The translations under genes were made by a program, and so were the position numbers. Below, in pieces: positions 1 through 8,016 of a stretch of 64,000 nt of DNA (within the stretch, counting starts at the first letter, position 1; each line of letters opens with the position of its first letter). The stretch is from Oscillospiraceae bacterium. GTDB taxonomy: Bacteria > Bacillota > Clostridia > Oscillospirales > Acutalibacteraceae. The stretch is from positions 23,388 through 87,387 of the forward strand of contig JALEQX010000002.1 in the NCBI GenBank assembly GCA_022763825.1, given 5' to 3'. The notes beneath the pieces are model-generated. The model was not told the origin of the DNA. It was given only the letters and a program-made list of their open reading frames with translations, and did no database searches.

Positions 1-162
1 TTTTGATGCTTCCTCAACAGTCAATCCCTTTACGCTTCTGTTGTATACAGGCTCATCATATCCCAATTCCATAGCAAGTTCGTTAACGTTAAATTCGCTT
101 AAAAAATCCGAACCGTAAAATACAGATGCATTTTCACAAAAATCATTATCCTGGCACATCAT
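1..162 (-). CDS. Unknown protein, N-terminal 54 codons only
   Basis: The reading frame starts at an ATG at 162 (a second ATG follows directly) and runs open off the left edge. An AAGGAG Shine-Dalgarno lies 8 bases upstream at 171-176. The visible 54 residues are acidic, contain two cysteines near the start, and have no signal peptide, membrane segment or motif I recognise. It is divergent from a LysR-type regulator across about 110 bases, an arrangement in which the regulator often controls its neighbour. Function is not assigned. Confidence 0.6.
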   Translation of the reverse strand, partial: MMCQDNDFCENASVFYGSDFLSEFNVNELAMELGYDEPVYNRSVKGLTVEEASK

Positions 163-245
163 TTTATTATCTCCTTGATTTTTAATCCATAATGATTATA
201 ATATTATTACAAATCATTTTATAATCTTAATTATATATATCCAAT

Positions 246-260
246 ATATCATAATGATAT
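246..260. promoter_or_regulatory. Palindrome in the divergent LysR promoter region, candidate operator
   Basis: A perfect palindrome, ATATCAT-A-ATGATAT, sits 12 bases before the LysR start codon. A related palindrome, ATAAT-G-ATTAT, is at 189-199. The 110-base intergenic region is extremely AT-rich, so chance palindromes are likely. Position favours an autoregulatory site; binding is inference. Confidence 0.3.
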
Positions 261-272
261 GAAGAGGTTTTT

Positions 273-1151
273 ATGAATATAAGTTTTGAGCATTACAAAA
301 TATTCTATTATGTCGCTAAATACAAGAGTATTTCAAAAGCCGCTCAGCTTCTTATTAACAATCAGCCGAACCTGACGCGTACAATAAAAAATCTTGAGAA
401 TGAGCTCGGCTGCCGTTTATTTTACAGGACAAATAAAGGCGTTATTTTAACTCCCGAGGGACAGATGATTTATTCTCACATAAAAAAAGCCGTTGAGGAA
501 GTAATTGCCGCAGAGGAAGAACTCAACGAAATTAAAATGATGAGAAAAGGATGCATCAGAATTTCCGTCAGCGAAATTGCACTGAGATGCAAACTGCTGA
601 GCGCAATAAAGGAATATCACCAAAAATACCCTGATATAAGAATTGAGATAAGCAATCACCTGACATCACAGGCCATAAATTCTATCCGTAATTCGACGTC
701 GGATATCGCTTTGGTTACCACTCCCGCACCCGATATTGATGAATTTGATTACATAACCGTCTGCCCTGTTTCGGAATCGGCAGTATGCGCAAAAAACTTT
801 GAAATCGGAAAATCCTCTCCGCTGTCTTTCTCGGAACTTTTACAGTATCCGATTGTTTCACTATCGGAAAATACTCAAACATTCGAATTTTACCGAGACT
901 TCTTTTCGGGAAAATCGCTTGATTTCAACCCTGCCGTGGAAACAGCGGCGGAGGATCAGATTATTCCGATAGTCGAAACAGGAATAGGAATCGGTTTCGT
1001 TCCCGACGAATTTATAAAAGACTCCGAAAGCATAAAAAGAATTCCCCTTGAGCAGAATCTGCCGCAAAGGAGCATTATATTGGTTAAAAATAAAAACCGG
1101 CCTCTCAGCATTGCTGCTTCGAGGCTGGAAGATATTATTATGAATGATTAA
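273..1151 (+). CDS. LysR-family transcriptional regulator
   Basis: A DNA-binding transcription factor of 292 residues, the usual LysR length. Residues about 3-63 form the winged helix-turn-helix, with the family pattern of SISKAAQLL followed by a recognition helix and an LFYRTNKGV wing. Residues about 90-290 are the periplasmic-binding-like effector domain. The start at 273 is preceded by GAAGAGG. It is divergent from the truncated gene at 1-162, the most likely target. The ligand cannot be told from sequence. Confidence 0.92.
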   Translation: MNISFEHYKIFYYVAKYKSISKAAQLLINNQPNLTRTIKNLENELGCRLFYRTNKGVILTPEGQMIYSHIKKAVEEVIAAEEELNEIKMMRKGCIRISVSEIALRCKLLSAIKEYHQKYPDIRIEISNHLTSQAINSIRNSTSDIALVTTPAPDIDEFDYITVCPVSESAVCAKNFEIGKSSPLSFSELLQYPIVSLSENTQTFEFYRDFFSGKSLDFNPAVETAAEDQIIPIVETGIGIGFVPDEFIKDSESIKRIPLEQNLPQRSIILVKNKNRPLSIAASRLEDIIMND

Positions 1152-1153
1152 AT

Positions 1154-2674
1154 TCACACCGAAAAAATCAGCGTTTTTTTATCGTCGAGAATATCGGAAT
1201 CTAATGAATTAAGCTCTTTTATCTGCACAGGGTCCGCCTTGTGTGATTTTGCAATACTCCAAACGCTTTCTCCTTTTTCTGCAAAATATACATTCAGAAA
1301 ACATGAATCGTTTTTTTCTGCCGAAACAGCGCCGACTGACATATCGGTAACGACCTTATAATCGGTATTTTTTACTCCGATAAATGATACGTTAAATTCG
1401 ATATCGACCGCTAACGAAGAATTCGACTCGGGCGAAAACGCCATATTGTTTATATACATCTCTGACTCGCACGAAACTCCGGCAGGGGCAATATCAACAG
1501 GTTTCGAGAATGAAAAATCCTCGGCACGCTGAGTAAAGATATATCCGGAATCCGGCATTTTAAGAATAATATCAAAAAAGATATTTCCCGAAACATTCCA
1601 GCTGCCGTCTGAAATCATTGACGTATACTTTATTTTACGCACGCATATATCTGCAATTTCAGCGTCGGGGTAAGCCGACATATCGATTTTCATAGAGGTT
1701 CTGAAAAGCTGTGACGGTTCACTGATTAATTCACAGCATCTTATTTCTCCTTTCGATAGAGATAATTCGTATTCCGGAGAAAAAGCGTCTTCGATACAGC
1801 GTATAAGCACGTCGTTATATACATCGGTATTTACAACGGAAGTTACAGATATTTCGAATCTGCCCTTCTGCAATGTTCTGTCAGACGAAAAAGAAACGTT
1901 AACCGAACAAACCTTAAGCCTGTTTCGGCATTCCGAATTTTCGTCAAGAGTATCGATATCGAAAATCTGACTGAACTGTATCGACTCATTCTGAGTACAC
2001 AAATCACCGTCGTCGTTAAGAGTTATTATTTTGAGAAGATAAATACCCTTGAGCATCATTTTATTCTTAATGCACTTATATTCGTTTATACATGCGGTAA
2101 CGTCGGTTCTGTATATTTTAACATCTGAGCCGTTTCTGCTGTCAAACGAATCCGAAACCGTAAAGGTGTTTACCGCACATGCCGTAAGAGCCTTTTTTGT
2201 GAATGTTTGCTCAAGTTTCATTACGCCCGACTGTGTACATGAGGAGACAATCTCATTTTTATCTATATACTCGTCGCGTATGTCAAGAGCTATCGAACAC
2301 TTAAGTTCGGCGCATCTCGGACCGGAAACCCGGCATGAAGTCTGTTCACAGCATGCCGTAACGCTGACACAATCGGTTTCGGCAGCACCGGGAATATCTA
2401 TTTTCTTAGAAAACGGGACGTTCGTTTCATAAACCTCGCATTTTCCCGAATCGGAAGTATAAAGAATTCTGAAAACCGCATTTCCGTCAACTACGATTTT
2501 TCCTGAATTAACCCAAACGCTGTTAACATTTGACGTGACGGATGTATTAACCGCTTTGTTTATTTCTGCACAGTAATCGGGAAGATTGACAACTGTCTCA
2601 ACAGTCTCCTCCGTAACACCCATATATCGCACACTTTTTTTCAGCACTTCGTCTTTCGTGATTTGCAGTTCCAT
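1154..2674 (-). CDS. DUF3794 (SPOCS) domain protein with C-terminal LysM
   Basis: A 506-residue protein with no signal peptide. The N-terminal region and at least one later segment resemble DUF3794/SPOCS modules of spore-forming Clostridia. The last 45 residues (about 463-505) are a LysM domain, with the GESVWSIAKSHK and IKELNSL patterns. LysM binds N-acetylglucosamine polymers, so a spore-envelope role is plausible but inferred. The ATG at 2674 is chosen over an ATG nine codons upstream because AAAGGAGTG lies 7 bases before it. It lies downstream of the spoVM operon terminator and is probably transcribed separately. Confidence 0.82.
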   Translation of the reverse strand: MELQITKDEVLKKSVRYMGVTEETVETVVNLPDYCAEINKAVNTSVTSNVNSVWVNSGKIVVDGNAVFRILYTSDSGKCEVYETNVPFSKKIDIPGAAETDCVSVTACCEQTSCRVSGPRCAELKCSIALDIRDEYIDKNEIVSSCTQSGVMKLEQTFTKKALTACAVNTFTVSDSFDSRNGSDVKIYRTDVTACINEYKCIKNKMMLKGIYLLKIITLNDDGDLCTQNESIQFSQIFDIDTLDENSECRNRLKVCSVNVSFSSDRTLQKGRFEISVTSVVNTDVYNDVLIRCIEDAFSPEYELSLSKGEIRCCELISEPSQLFRTSMKIDMSAYPDAEIADICVRKIKYTSMISDGSWNVSGNIFFDIILKMPDSGYIFTQRAEDFSFSKPVDIAPAGVSCESEMYINNMAFSPESNSSLAVDIEFNVSFIGVKNTDYKVVTDMSVGAVSAEKNDSCFLNVYFAEKGESVWSIAKSHKADPVQIKELNSLDSDILDDKKTLIFSV

Positions 2675-2735
2675 AATTAAACACTCCTTTTTTTGATTCA
2701 TTAATTGCTATGCCGATAACAATCGGATTATTACT

Positions 2736-2771
2736 AAATACGGCTTCCGGTACAGTTCGGAAGCCGTATTT
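2736..2771 (-). terminator. Hairpin terminator after spoVM
   Basis: A perfect 14-base inverted repeat (2736-2749 with 2758-2771) around an 8-base loop lies just after the spoVM stop codon. Stem ends are A/T-rich, so the minus-strand transcript has UAUUU at the base of the stem; the plus-strand reading is also followed by a T-rich stretch. It separates the long housekeeping operon from the DUF3794 gene. Confidence 0.7.
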
Positions 2772-2773
2772 CT

Positions 2774-2857
2774 TTATTCATTCTCTTTTTTTATTCCGAA
2801 TACAAGTCTTAAGATACCCTTCAGGCATTTCGGCGTCTCAATAACTTTAACAATCAT
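2774..2857 (-). CDS. spoVM: Stage V sporulation protein SpoVM (27 residues)
   Basis: A 27-codon gene with a strong AGGGGTGG ribosome site. Compared with Bacillus subtilis SpoVM (26 residues), it keeps I6, P9, K10, L12, G14, I15, R17 and G21 at identical positions and ends in a charged tail. SpoVM is an amphipathic helix that recognises the convex outer forespore membrane and anchors SpoIVA, the base of the spore coat; Pro9 is important for curvature recognition. The position downstream of rsgA, prkC and prpC matches the Bacillus spoVM neighbourhood. The gene is short enough to be missed by gene callers. Confidence 0.9.
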   Translation of the reverse strand: MIVKVIETPKCLKGILRLVFGIKKENE

Positions 2858-2872
2858 ACTTTCCACCCCTTT

Positions 2873-3022
2873 TCAGCATTTAAGCAAAAGCATTGCTCCG
2901 CATATAATAAGAAAAACAGAAAGCGTAAATATTAAAAATTTGGTGGGGAAAATACACATCGCAATAACGCCGAAGCCCAGGGCGATAGTTATAAACCCCA
3001 CCGGCGATTTTTTCTTTCGCAT
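2873..3022 (-). CDS. Small two-helix membrane protein upstream of spoVM
   Basis: A 49-residue frame starting MRKKK, followed by two hydrophobic stretches (about residues 9-25 and 28-47) and ending in LLLKC. It looks like a small membrane protein with a positive, cytoplasmic N-terminus. GGGGGG lies 8 bases before the ATG, inside a long hairpin (3020-3076) that also covers the start codon. It lies 15 bases upstream of spoVM and 57 bases after rsgA, so it is probably co-transcribed with both. I do not recognise a family. Confidence 0.6.
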   Translation of the reverse strand: MRKKKSPVGFITIALGFGVIAMCIFPTKFLIFTLSVFLIICGAMLLLKC

Positions 3023-3076
3023 ATAAATATCCCCCCGTATACAGACTTCATTCCATTATACGGGGGGATTTATATG
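3020..3076 (-). promoter_or_regulatory. Long hairpin covering the SD and start codon of the small membrane protein
   Basis: The arms 3057-3076 and 3020-3041 are complementary over 20 base pairs with one 2-base bulge, around a 15-base loop. On the transcript the 3' arm carries the GGGGGG ribosome site and the AUG of the 49-residue gene. No U-run follows, so a simple terminator is unlikely. Translational occlusion or a processing site after rsgA is the more natural reading. Confidence 0.55.
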
Positions 3077-3079
3077 TTG

Positions 3080-3973
3080 TTACTGTTTATCCTGCCATGC
3101 TTTGTACGACTTAACCTCGTCATACATCATACAGTAGCTTTTATGCCGTGACGCAGGAATTATACCCTTATTTACCGCATCTACAACCGCGCATCCTTTA
3201 TCGTTTACGTGAGAACACGAAACAAATTTACATTTACCGATATAGTCGGAAAATTCGGGAAAACAGAACGGAAGATTTTCCTTTGTAATCAATTCCGTGT
3301 TTTCAAAATCAAGTGCAGAAAATCCGGGAGTATCGGCTATGTATCCGCTGAACAATTCAAAAAGTTCAACACTTCTTGTCGTATGCCGTCCTCTTCCGAG
3401 TTTTTTGCTTATATGCGAAGTTTCAAGTTTAAGTTCGGGAGCAACGGCGTTAAGAAGAGACGATTTGCCGACGCCTGTATTTCCGGTAAGAGCACATACC
3501 GAATCTTTAAATATTTCAGCAAAAATATCGGTATTAATATTATCTTTAGAAGATACCGCAAAAGACTTTATATTGCTTTTTCTGTAAACGGAAACATATT
3601 CGTCCGCGTCGGCAAGGTCGCATTTTGAAAATACTACAATAGGTTCTATATTCTTATCGACAGCCTGAACCGTAAGTCTGTCTATAACGGTAAGATTCGG
3701 CTTCGGCTCATCTACAGAGGAAGTAATAATCAGTTTATCAATATTTGCAACAGGCGGACGTGTCAGAAAGTTTTTTCTGTCATAAATCTTTATTACCGTG
3801 CCTTTGTCGGATTGTGCATCCGTTTCAATATCACAGTAATCTCCTGCAAGCGGAGTCAGATGTTCCTTCCGGAAAACACCGCGCGCCCTGCACTCGTATA
3901 CCGTATTATTCTGCGCCTTAACGTAGTAAAAACCGCCTATACCCTTAAGGATTATACAGTTTTCAAGTATCAT
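3080..3973 (-). CDS. rsgA: Ribosome small-subunit-dependent GTPase RsgA
   Basis: A circularly permuted GTPase that acts late in 30S maturation. The 297 residues comprise an OB-fold (about 1-65), an NKxD-type motif as SKCD (116-119), a P-loop GNTGVGKS (164-171), DTPG (214-217) and a C-terminal zinc finger with C248, C253, H255 and C261. The G4-before-G1 order is diagnostic of the permuted family. The start overlaps the prkC stop by one base (TGATG), indicating translational coupling. All key residues are present. Confidence 0.97.
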   Translation of the reverse strand: MILENCIILKGIGGFYYVKAQNNTVYECRARGVFRKEHLTPLAGDYCDIETDAQSDKGTVIKIYDRKNFLTRPPVANIDKLIITSSVDEPKPNLTVIDRLTVQAVDKNIEPIVVFSKCDLADADEYVSVYRKSNIKSFAVSSKDNINTDIFAEIFKDSVCALTGNTGVGKSSLLNAVAPELKLETSHISKKLGRGRHTTRSVELFELFSGYIADTPGFSALDFENTELITKENLPFCFPEFSDYIGKCKFVSCSHVNDKGCAVVDAVNKGIIPASRHKSYCMMYDEVKSYKAWQDKQ

Positions 3974-6213
3974 CAGTTAGGTCCTTTGCTTATGAATATA
4001 GTTACTCTTTCATTTTTAGCCTCTTCTTTGGTAAACTCCGTTTTAAGGCTCTGAGTATCGGCTCCGATAGCGTAACCCTCGGGAACCGTCGTCGACGACA
4101 TCTTAACTATTTCACATGACGGGAATCCTGCGGCAAGAACCGCATTGCATGCTTCATCCTGAGTAAGTCCCGCAACGTCCGGCAGTACGACTTCCGCGGC
4201 AGCCTTTGTCGTTTGGGGCGTGTACGAAAAACCGAACGCTTCAACATTGACCGCAGGCGTATCTTTCGTAAAGTCAACTGTTATCATACAAACCTTCTGC
4301 GAATCAATCTCTGCGTAGTATTCTTTGTTATCATTTCCGCTTACCGTAAATGAGAAAGATGAACCGTCAAGTTTAACATTACTTTCGGTAATAATACTTC
4401 CGTCTGTTTCGTAAACAACAACTTTTCTGGGCTGTTTGTCATTATATCCTGACAAATCGGGCAGCAGAAACGAACACTGAGCCTGTTTTGCTTCCTGAGC
4501 TTTTCCGACCCAAATCGTAATATCTGTTGTATCGGGGTCTACAAACGTAGACTGCTCTATCGACTGTCTGATAACATGATTAATAAGAGTTTTATCGGTT
4601 ACGGTTTCGTACTCGATTTTTATTCTTTCATTCTTAAATCCGATAGTTTTCAGGTCATTCTGAGCATCGGAAAGTTGGGAACCAACAAAGTCGGGAATTG
4701 CAACGGTAGTATCGTCCGCCGCATAAACAACAGTAATAACGGAACCCGACTGCTGGTATGAACCGACCTCGGGGGATGTGCTGATTATCTGTCCGAGTTT
4801 ATAATCGGATGTTACCTTCGGCTCAAGTTTAACGTTGAAATTAAGAAGTTTCAGCTGAGTCTGATATGCTTCAAGCGTAGTTTCGTTAGTAAACGCGGGA
4901 ATTTGCTGCATACTCGCATTATCTGCATAGTCAAGTTTTATAACCTTGTTTGACAGTTTGCTTAAATCCGTTCCCTTTTTAACACTCTGATTAAATACTT
5001 TGCCCGCCTCATGTTCCGTCGTATAAACCGGGTTTTTCTCAATATATTTTATGAACTCCGGGTATTTAGAATCAACTTCGTCTATGAGAAGTCCGGTAAA
5101 ATCGGGCACTATAAGAGCATTCTTATTCTTAAAAAAGAAATGATAGCATGTAAAACCGATTCCGATAACAAGAGCGGCGATAACGGCTATTAAAATCGGC
5201 ATAGTAACATTCTTTTTCTTAGGAATATCATCCTCATAATAATCCCTGTCGTCTTCCTCATGTTCTTCCTCTCCGGCGACAATCGAATTATCCCGCGAAG
5301 CGTTTATAACATTGTCGCTTATCGGAGGAACATACTTCGTCGGCTGTTTGTCTATATAATATTCGTAATCGAATTTAATATTCGGATTTCTCTTAAACTC
5401 CTCAAGGTCAAGAAGCATTTCAGCCGCGGACTGGTATCTGTCACGCGGACTCTTCTGCATGGCACGCATTGTTATCTGTTCAAGACCTACCGGAATTGTC
5501 GGATTGATTTTCCTCGGCATTTCGGCAGCTTTCTGCATCTGCATAATAGCGACGGAAACAGCTGAATCCGACTGAAACGGAAGCTGACCGGTAAGCATTT
5601 CGTACATAACGACGCCAACGGAGTAAATATCGGATTTTTCATCGGTAAAATCACCCCTTGCCTGCTCGGGGCTTATATAATGAACCGAACCTATAGCGCC
5701 GTTCTCGGTAATTGTGCGAGTGTCTCCCCTGTTGAATCTCGCAATGCCGAAATCCGTTACTTTTATTGTTCCGTCCTGTAAAAGCATAATATTCTGCGGT
5801 TTTATATCACGGTGAATTATGCCCTTGTCATGTGCATGCTGCAGCGCCTTTAAAATCTGCATGGAAAAATGAACGGCTTCCGTCCATTCTATTATTTTTT
5901 TCGTTTCAATATATTCCTTAAGCGTAATGCCCTCAATGTATTCCATTACAATATACTGGAGTTTTTCACCGAAATTAACGTCATAAACCTTAACAATATT
6001 CGGGTGTGAAAGTATGGCAATCGCTTTTGATTCGTTTTTGAATCTGCGTCTGAAATCCTCATTTGCAAGAAATTCATCCTTCAATATTTTAACTGCAACG
6101 GTTTTATCGTCAATTTCGTCATATGCTTTATAGACGACAGCCATTCCGCCTACTCCGATCACCTCTTTGATCAGATATCTGTCGCTGAATTTGCATCCTA
6201 TATAATTATCCAT
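3973..6213 (-). CDS. prkC: PASTA-domain Ser/Thr protein kinase PrkC/Stk1
   Basis: A membrane eukaryotic-type kinase of 746 residues that senses muropeptides or lipid II and phosphorylates cytoplasmic targets. The kinase domain has a GVGGMAVVYKA glycine loop, ATP lysine K42, HRD at 134-136 and DFG at 154-156. A Lys/Asp-rich linker precedes one transmembrane helix (about 337-362). Outside are three consecutive PASTA repeats, a roughly 110-residue non-PASTA segment, and a fourth PASTA repeat at the end. ATG 6213 is chosen over GTG 6219 on spacing from GAGGAAG. It follows its phosphatase prpC by 14 bases. Confidence 0.96.
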   Translation of the reverse strand: MDNYIGCKFSDRYLIKEVIGVGGMAVVYKAYDEIDDKTVAVKILKDEFLANEDFRRRFKNESKAIAILSHPNIVKVYDVNFGEKLQYIVMEYIEGITLKEYIETKKIIEWTEAVHFSMQILKALQHAHDKGIIHRDIKPQNIMLLQDGTIKVTDFGIARFNRGDTRTITENGAIGSVHYISPEQARGDFTDEKSDIYSVGVVMYEMLTGQLPFQSDSAVSVAIMQMQKAAEMPRKINPTIPVGLEQITMRAMQKSPRDRYQSAAEMLLDLEEFKRNPNIKFDYEYYIDKQPTKYVPPISDNVINASRDNSIVAGEEEHEEDDRDYYEDDIPKKKNVTMPILIAVIAALVIGIGFTCYHFFFKNKNALIVPDFTGLLIDEVDSKYPEFIKYIEKNPVYTTEHEAGKVFNQSVKKGTDLSKLSNKVIKLDYADNASMQQIPAFTNETTLEAYQTQLKLLNFNVKLEPKVTSDYKLGQIISTSPEVGSYQQSGSVITVVYAADDTTVAIPDFVGSQLSDAQNDLKTIGFKNERIKIEYETVTDKTLINHVIRQSIEQSTFVDPDTTDITIWVGKAQEAKQAQCSFLLPDLSGYNDKQPRKVVVYETDGSIITESNVKLDGSSFSFTVSGNDNKEYYAEIDSQKVCMITVDFTKDTPAVNVEAFGFSYTPQTTKAAAEVVLPDVAGLTQDEACNAVLAAGFPSCEIVKMSSTTVPEGYAIGADTQSLKTEFTKEEAKNERVTIFISKGPN

Positions 6214-6227
6214 ATTCACACTTCCTC

Positions 6228-6956
6228 TCAGTTAGCTATAACCACTACGGTGCTGTTGTCCGTTCCGCCAGCCTCATTAGCGGCGTCTATAAGGCGGTGC
6301 GCATACTCATGAACATTCGAATCAGAAACCAGTGACAGTATCTTCTCATCGCTGACCATATTTGAAAGACCGTCGGAACACAGAATCAGTTTACTCGATT
6401 TATCAAACGCAACAGCCGTAAAATCAAACGATACGGCCTCCTCAAGACCGAGTGCACGGGTTATAAGATGCTTATAGGGACTTACTAAAGCTTCTTCTTT
6501 AGTAAGAGTTCCGGAGTTAATCATCTGCTGTACAACCGAGTGATCTTCCGTTATCTGCGTTATACCGGTGCTGTCGGCGCAGTAAACACGGCTGTCGCCG
6601 ACATGCGCGACATAAGCGTTTGAGCCGAATGCTATAACAACGACAGCGGTAGTGCCCATTCCTTTAAGCAAGGGGGCATTTTTTGCACGGTCGTATATTT
6701 TAACATTTGCAGCGGAAATAGCGGAGGAAAAGAGATTTTTAACAGCGGAAAAGCCCATTGAACTCCTGAATGACGAACAAATAGTCTGCGAGATAGCCTC
6801 GACTGCGATTGAGCTGGCAATATTGCCCCCGGCATGTCCCCCCATACCGTCGCAGACAACAGCCCAAACCGCGCCGCCGGCAAGTTCGCCCATAGCGTAT
6901 GCATCCTGATTGGACTCTCTGATTTTTCCAACATCGCTTCGTGCGGAAATTTTCAT
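6228..6956 (-). CDS. prpC: PP2C-family Ser/Thr phosphatase PrpC/Stp1
   Basis: A metal-dependent phosphatase that reverses PrkC phosphorylation. The 242 residues carry the PP2C signatures in order: GKIRESNQDAY, VCDGMGGHAGG with the metal-binding Asp, VGDSRVY, LCSDGLSNMV and the closing GTDNSTVVV. The ATG at 6956 is preceded by AAGGAGG at 7 bases and overlaps the rlmN stop by one base. A TTG one codon earlier is less likely. Pairing with prkC is the normal Firmicutes arrangement. Confidence 0.96.
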   Translation of the reverse strand: MKISARSDVGKIRESNQDAYAMGELAGGAVWAVVCDGMGGHAGGNIASSIAVEAISQTICSSFRSSMGFSAVKNLFSSAISAANVKIYDRAKNAPLLKGMGTTAVVVIAFGSNAYVAHVGDSRVYCADSTGITQITEDHSVVQQMINSGTLTKEEALVSPYKHLITRALGLEEAVSFDFTAVAFDKSSKLILCSDGLSNMVSDEKILSLVSDSNVHEYAHRLIDAANEAGGTDNSTVVVIAN

Positions 6957-8008
6957 CAAGTAACCTCCTTAATGAGATTTTTTACTGTGTTTCGCCTGAG
7001 CTGACCGCATGAGGCGTTAATATCCGAACCCAACTCGCGTCTGACAGTTACGGTATATCCGCAAGAGGATAAAATCTGTGAAAATGCATTTATATCGGAT
7101 TTACTGCTTCGCTTGCATCCGGTTTCTTTAACTTCGTTTACGGGAATCAAATTAATATGACAAAGTATACCTTTCAAACGCTTTGCAAGCTCTTCGGCAC
7201 ACGCCGGCGAATCATTAACGCCCTTAACCATAGCATATTCAAATGAGATGCGCCTGTGAGTAAAGCCGGTGTATTCCCTGCACGCTTTCAAAAGAGCCGA
7301 GATATTGTATTTTTTATTTACCGGCATCATCGTACTTCGGATTTCATCATTCGGAGCGTGAAGCGAAACGGATAATGTAAGCTGTAGATTTTTATTCATC
7401 AGTTCATATATTTTCGGAACAAGACCGCATGTAGAAAGTGAAATGTGCCTCATGCTCATGTCCTGCCCCTTTTCATCGGTTATCAGCGAAATAAACCGCA
7501 TAACGTTATCGAAATTATCAAGCGGTTCGCCCATTCCCATCAGCACGACGTGAGATATCTTAATATTATTATCCCTCTGCGCCGTATATACCTGAGCGAG
7601 TATTTCGGAAGATGTGAGATTTCTGACAACTCCGTTTAATGTAGAGGCGCAAAATTTACATCCCATTTTACATCCGACCTGACTCGAAACACAAATCGAA
7701 TAACCGTATTTATACTTCATTAAAACGGATTCTATGTACTCGCCGTCCCTTAATCTAAACAGATACTTTACAGTCGAATCTATAGACGAGATAAGTTTCT
7801 TTTCGGGTTCTGCCGAAGCAAAATAATAATTTTCGTCAAGTTTTTCTCTCAGCTGTTTTGGCAGATTTGTCATCATATCAAAATCAGTCACGGTATCTGC
7901 ATGCAGCCATTTATATACCTGAGAAGCTCTGAATTTTTTTTCTCCCAGGTTTTCCAGTTCGTTCTGAAGTTCATCAAACGTAAAGGAAAGAATATCTTTT
8001 TTTTCCAT
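6956..8008 (-). CDS. rlmN: Dual-specificity 23S rRNA/tRNA adenine C2-methyltransferase RlmN
   Basis: A radical SAM enzyme that methylates A2503 of 23S rRNA and A37 of some tRNAs. The 350 residues have the cluster motif C113-x3-C117-x2-C120, the GMGEPLDN motif after it, and a conserved catalytic cysteine near the end in INASCGQLR. The nearest SD-like sequence, GAGAGG, is unusually far (about 14 bases) from the ATG, suggesting coupling to rsmB, whose stop is 8 bases upstream. Confidence 0.96.
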   Translation of the reverse strand: MEKKDILSFTFDELQNELENLGEKKFRASQVYKWLHADTVTDFDMMTNLPKQLREKLDENYYFASAEPEKKLISSIDSTVKYLFRLRDGEYIESVLMKYKYGYSICVSSQVGCKMGCKFCASTLNGVVRNLTSSEILAQVYTAQRDNNIKISHVVLMGMGEPLDNFDNVMRFISLITDEKGQDMSMRHISLSTCGLVPKIYELMNKNLQLTLSVSLHAPNDEIRSTMMPVNKKYNISALLKACREYTGFTHRRISFEYAMVKGVNDSPACAEELAKRLKGILCHINLIPVNEVKETGCKRSSKSDINAFSQILSSCGYTVTVRRELGSDINASCGQLRRNTVKNLIKEVT

Positions 8009-8016
8009 GGCTGTAA

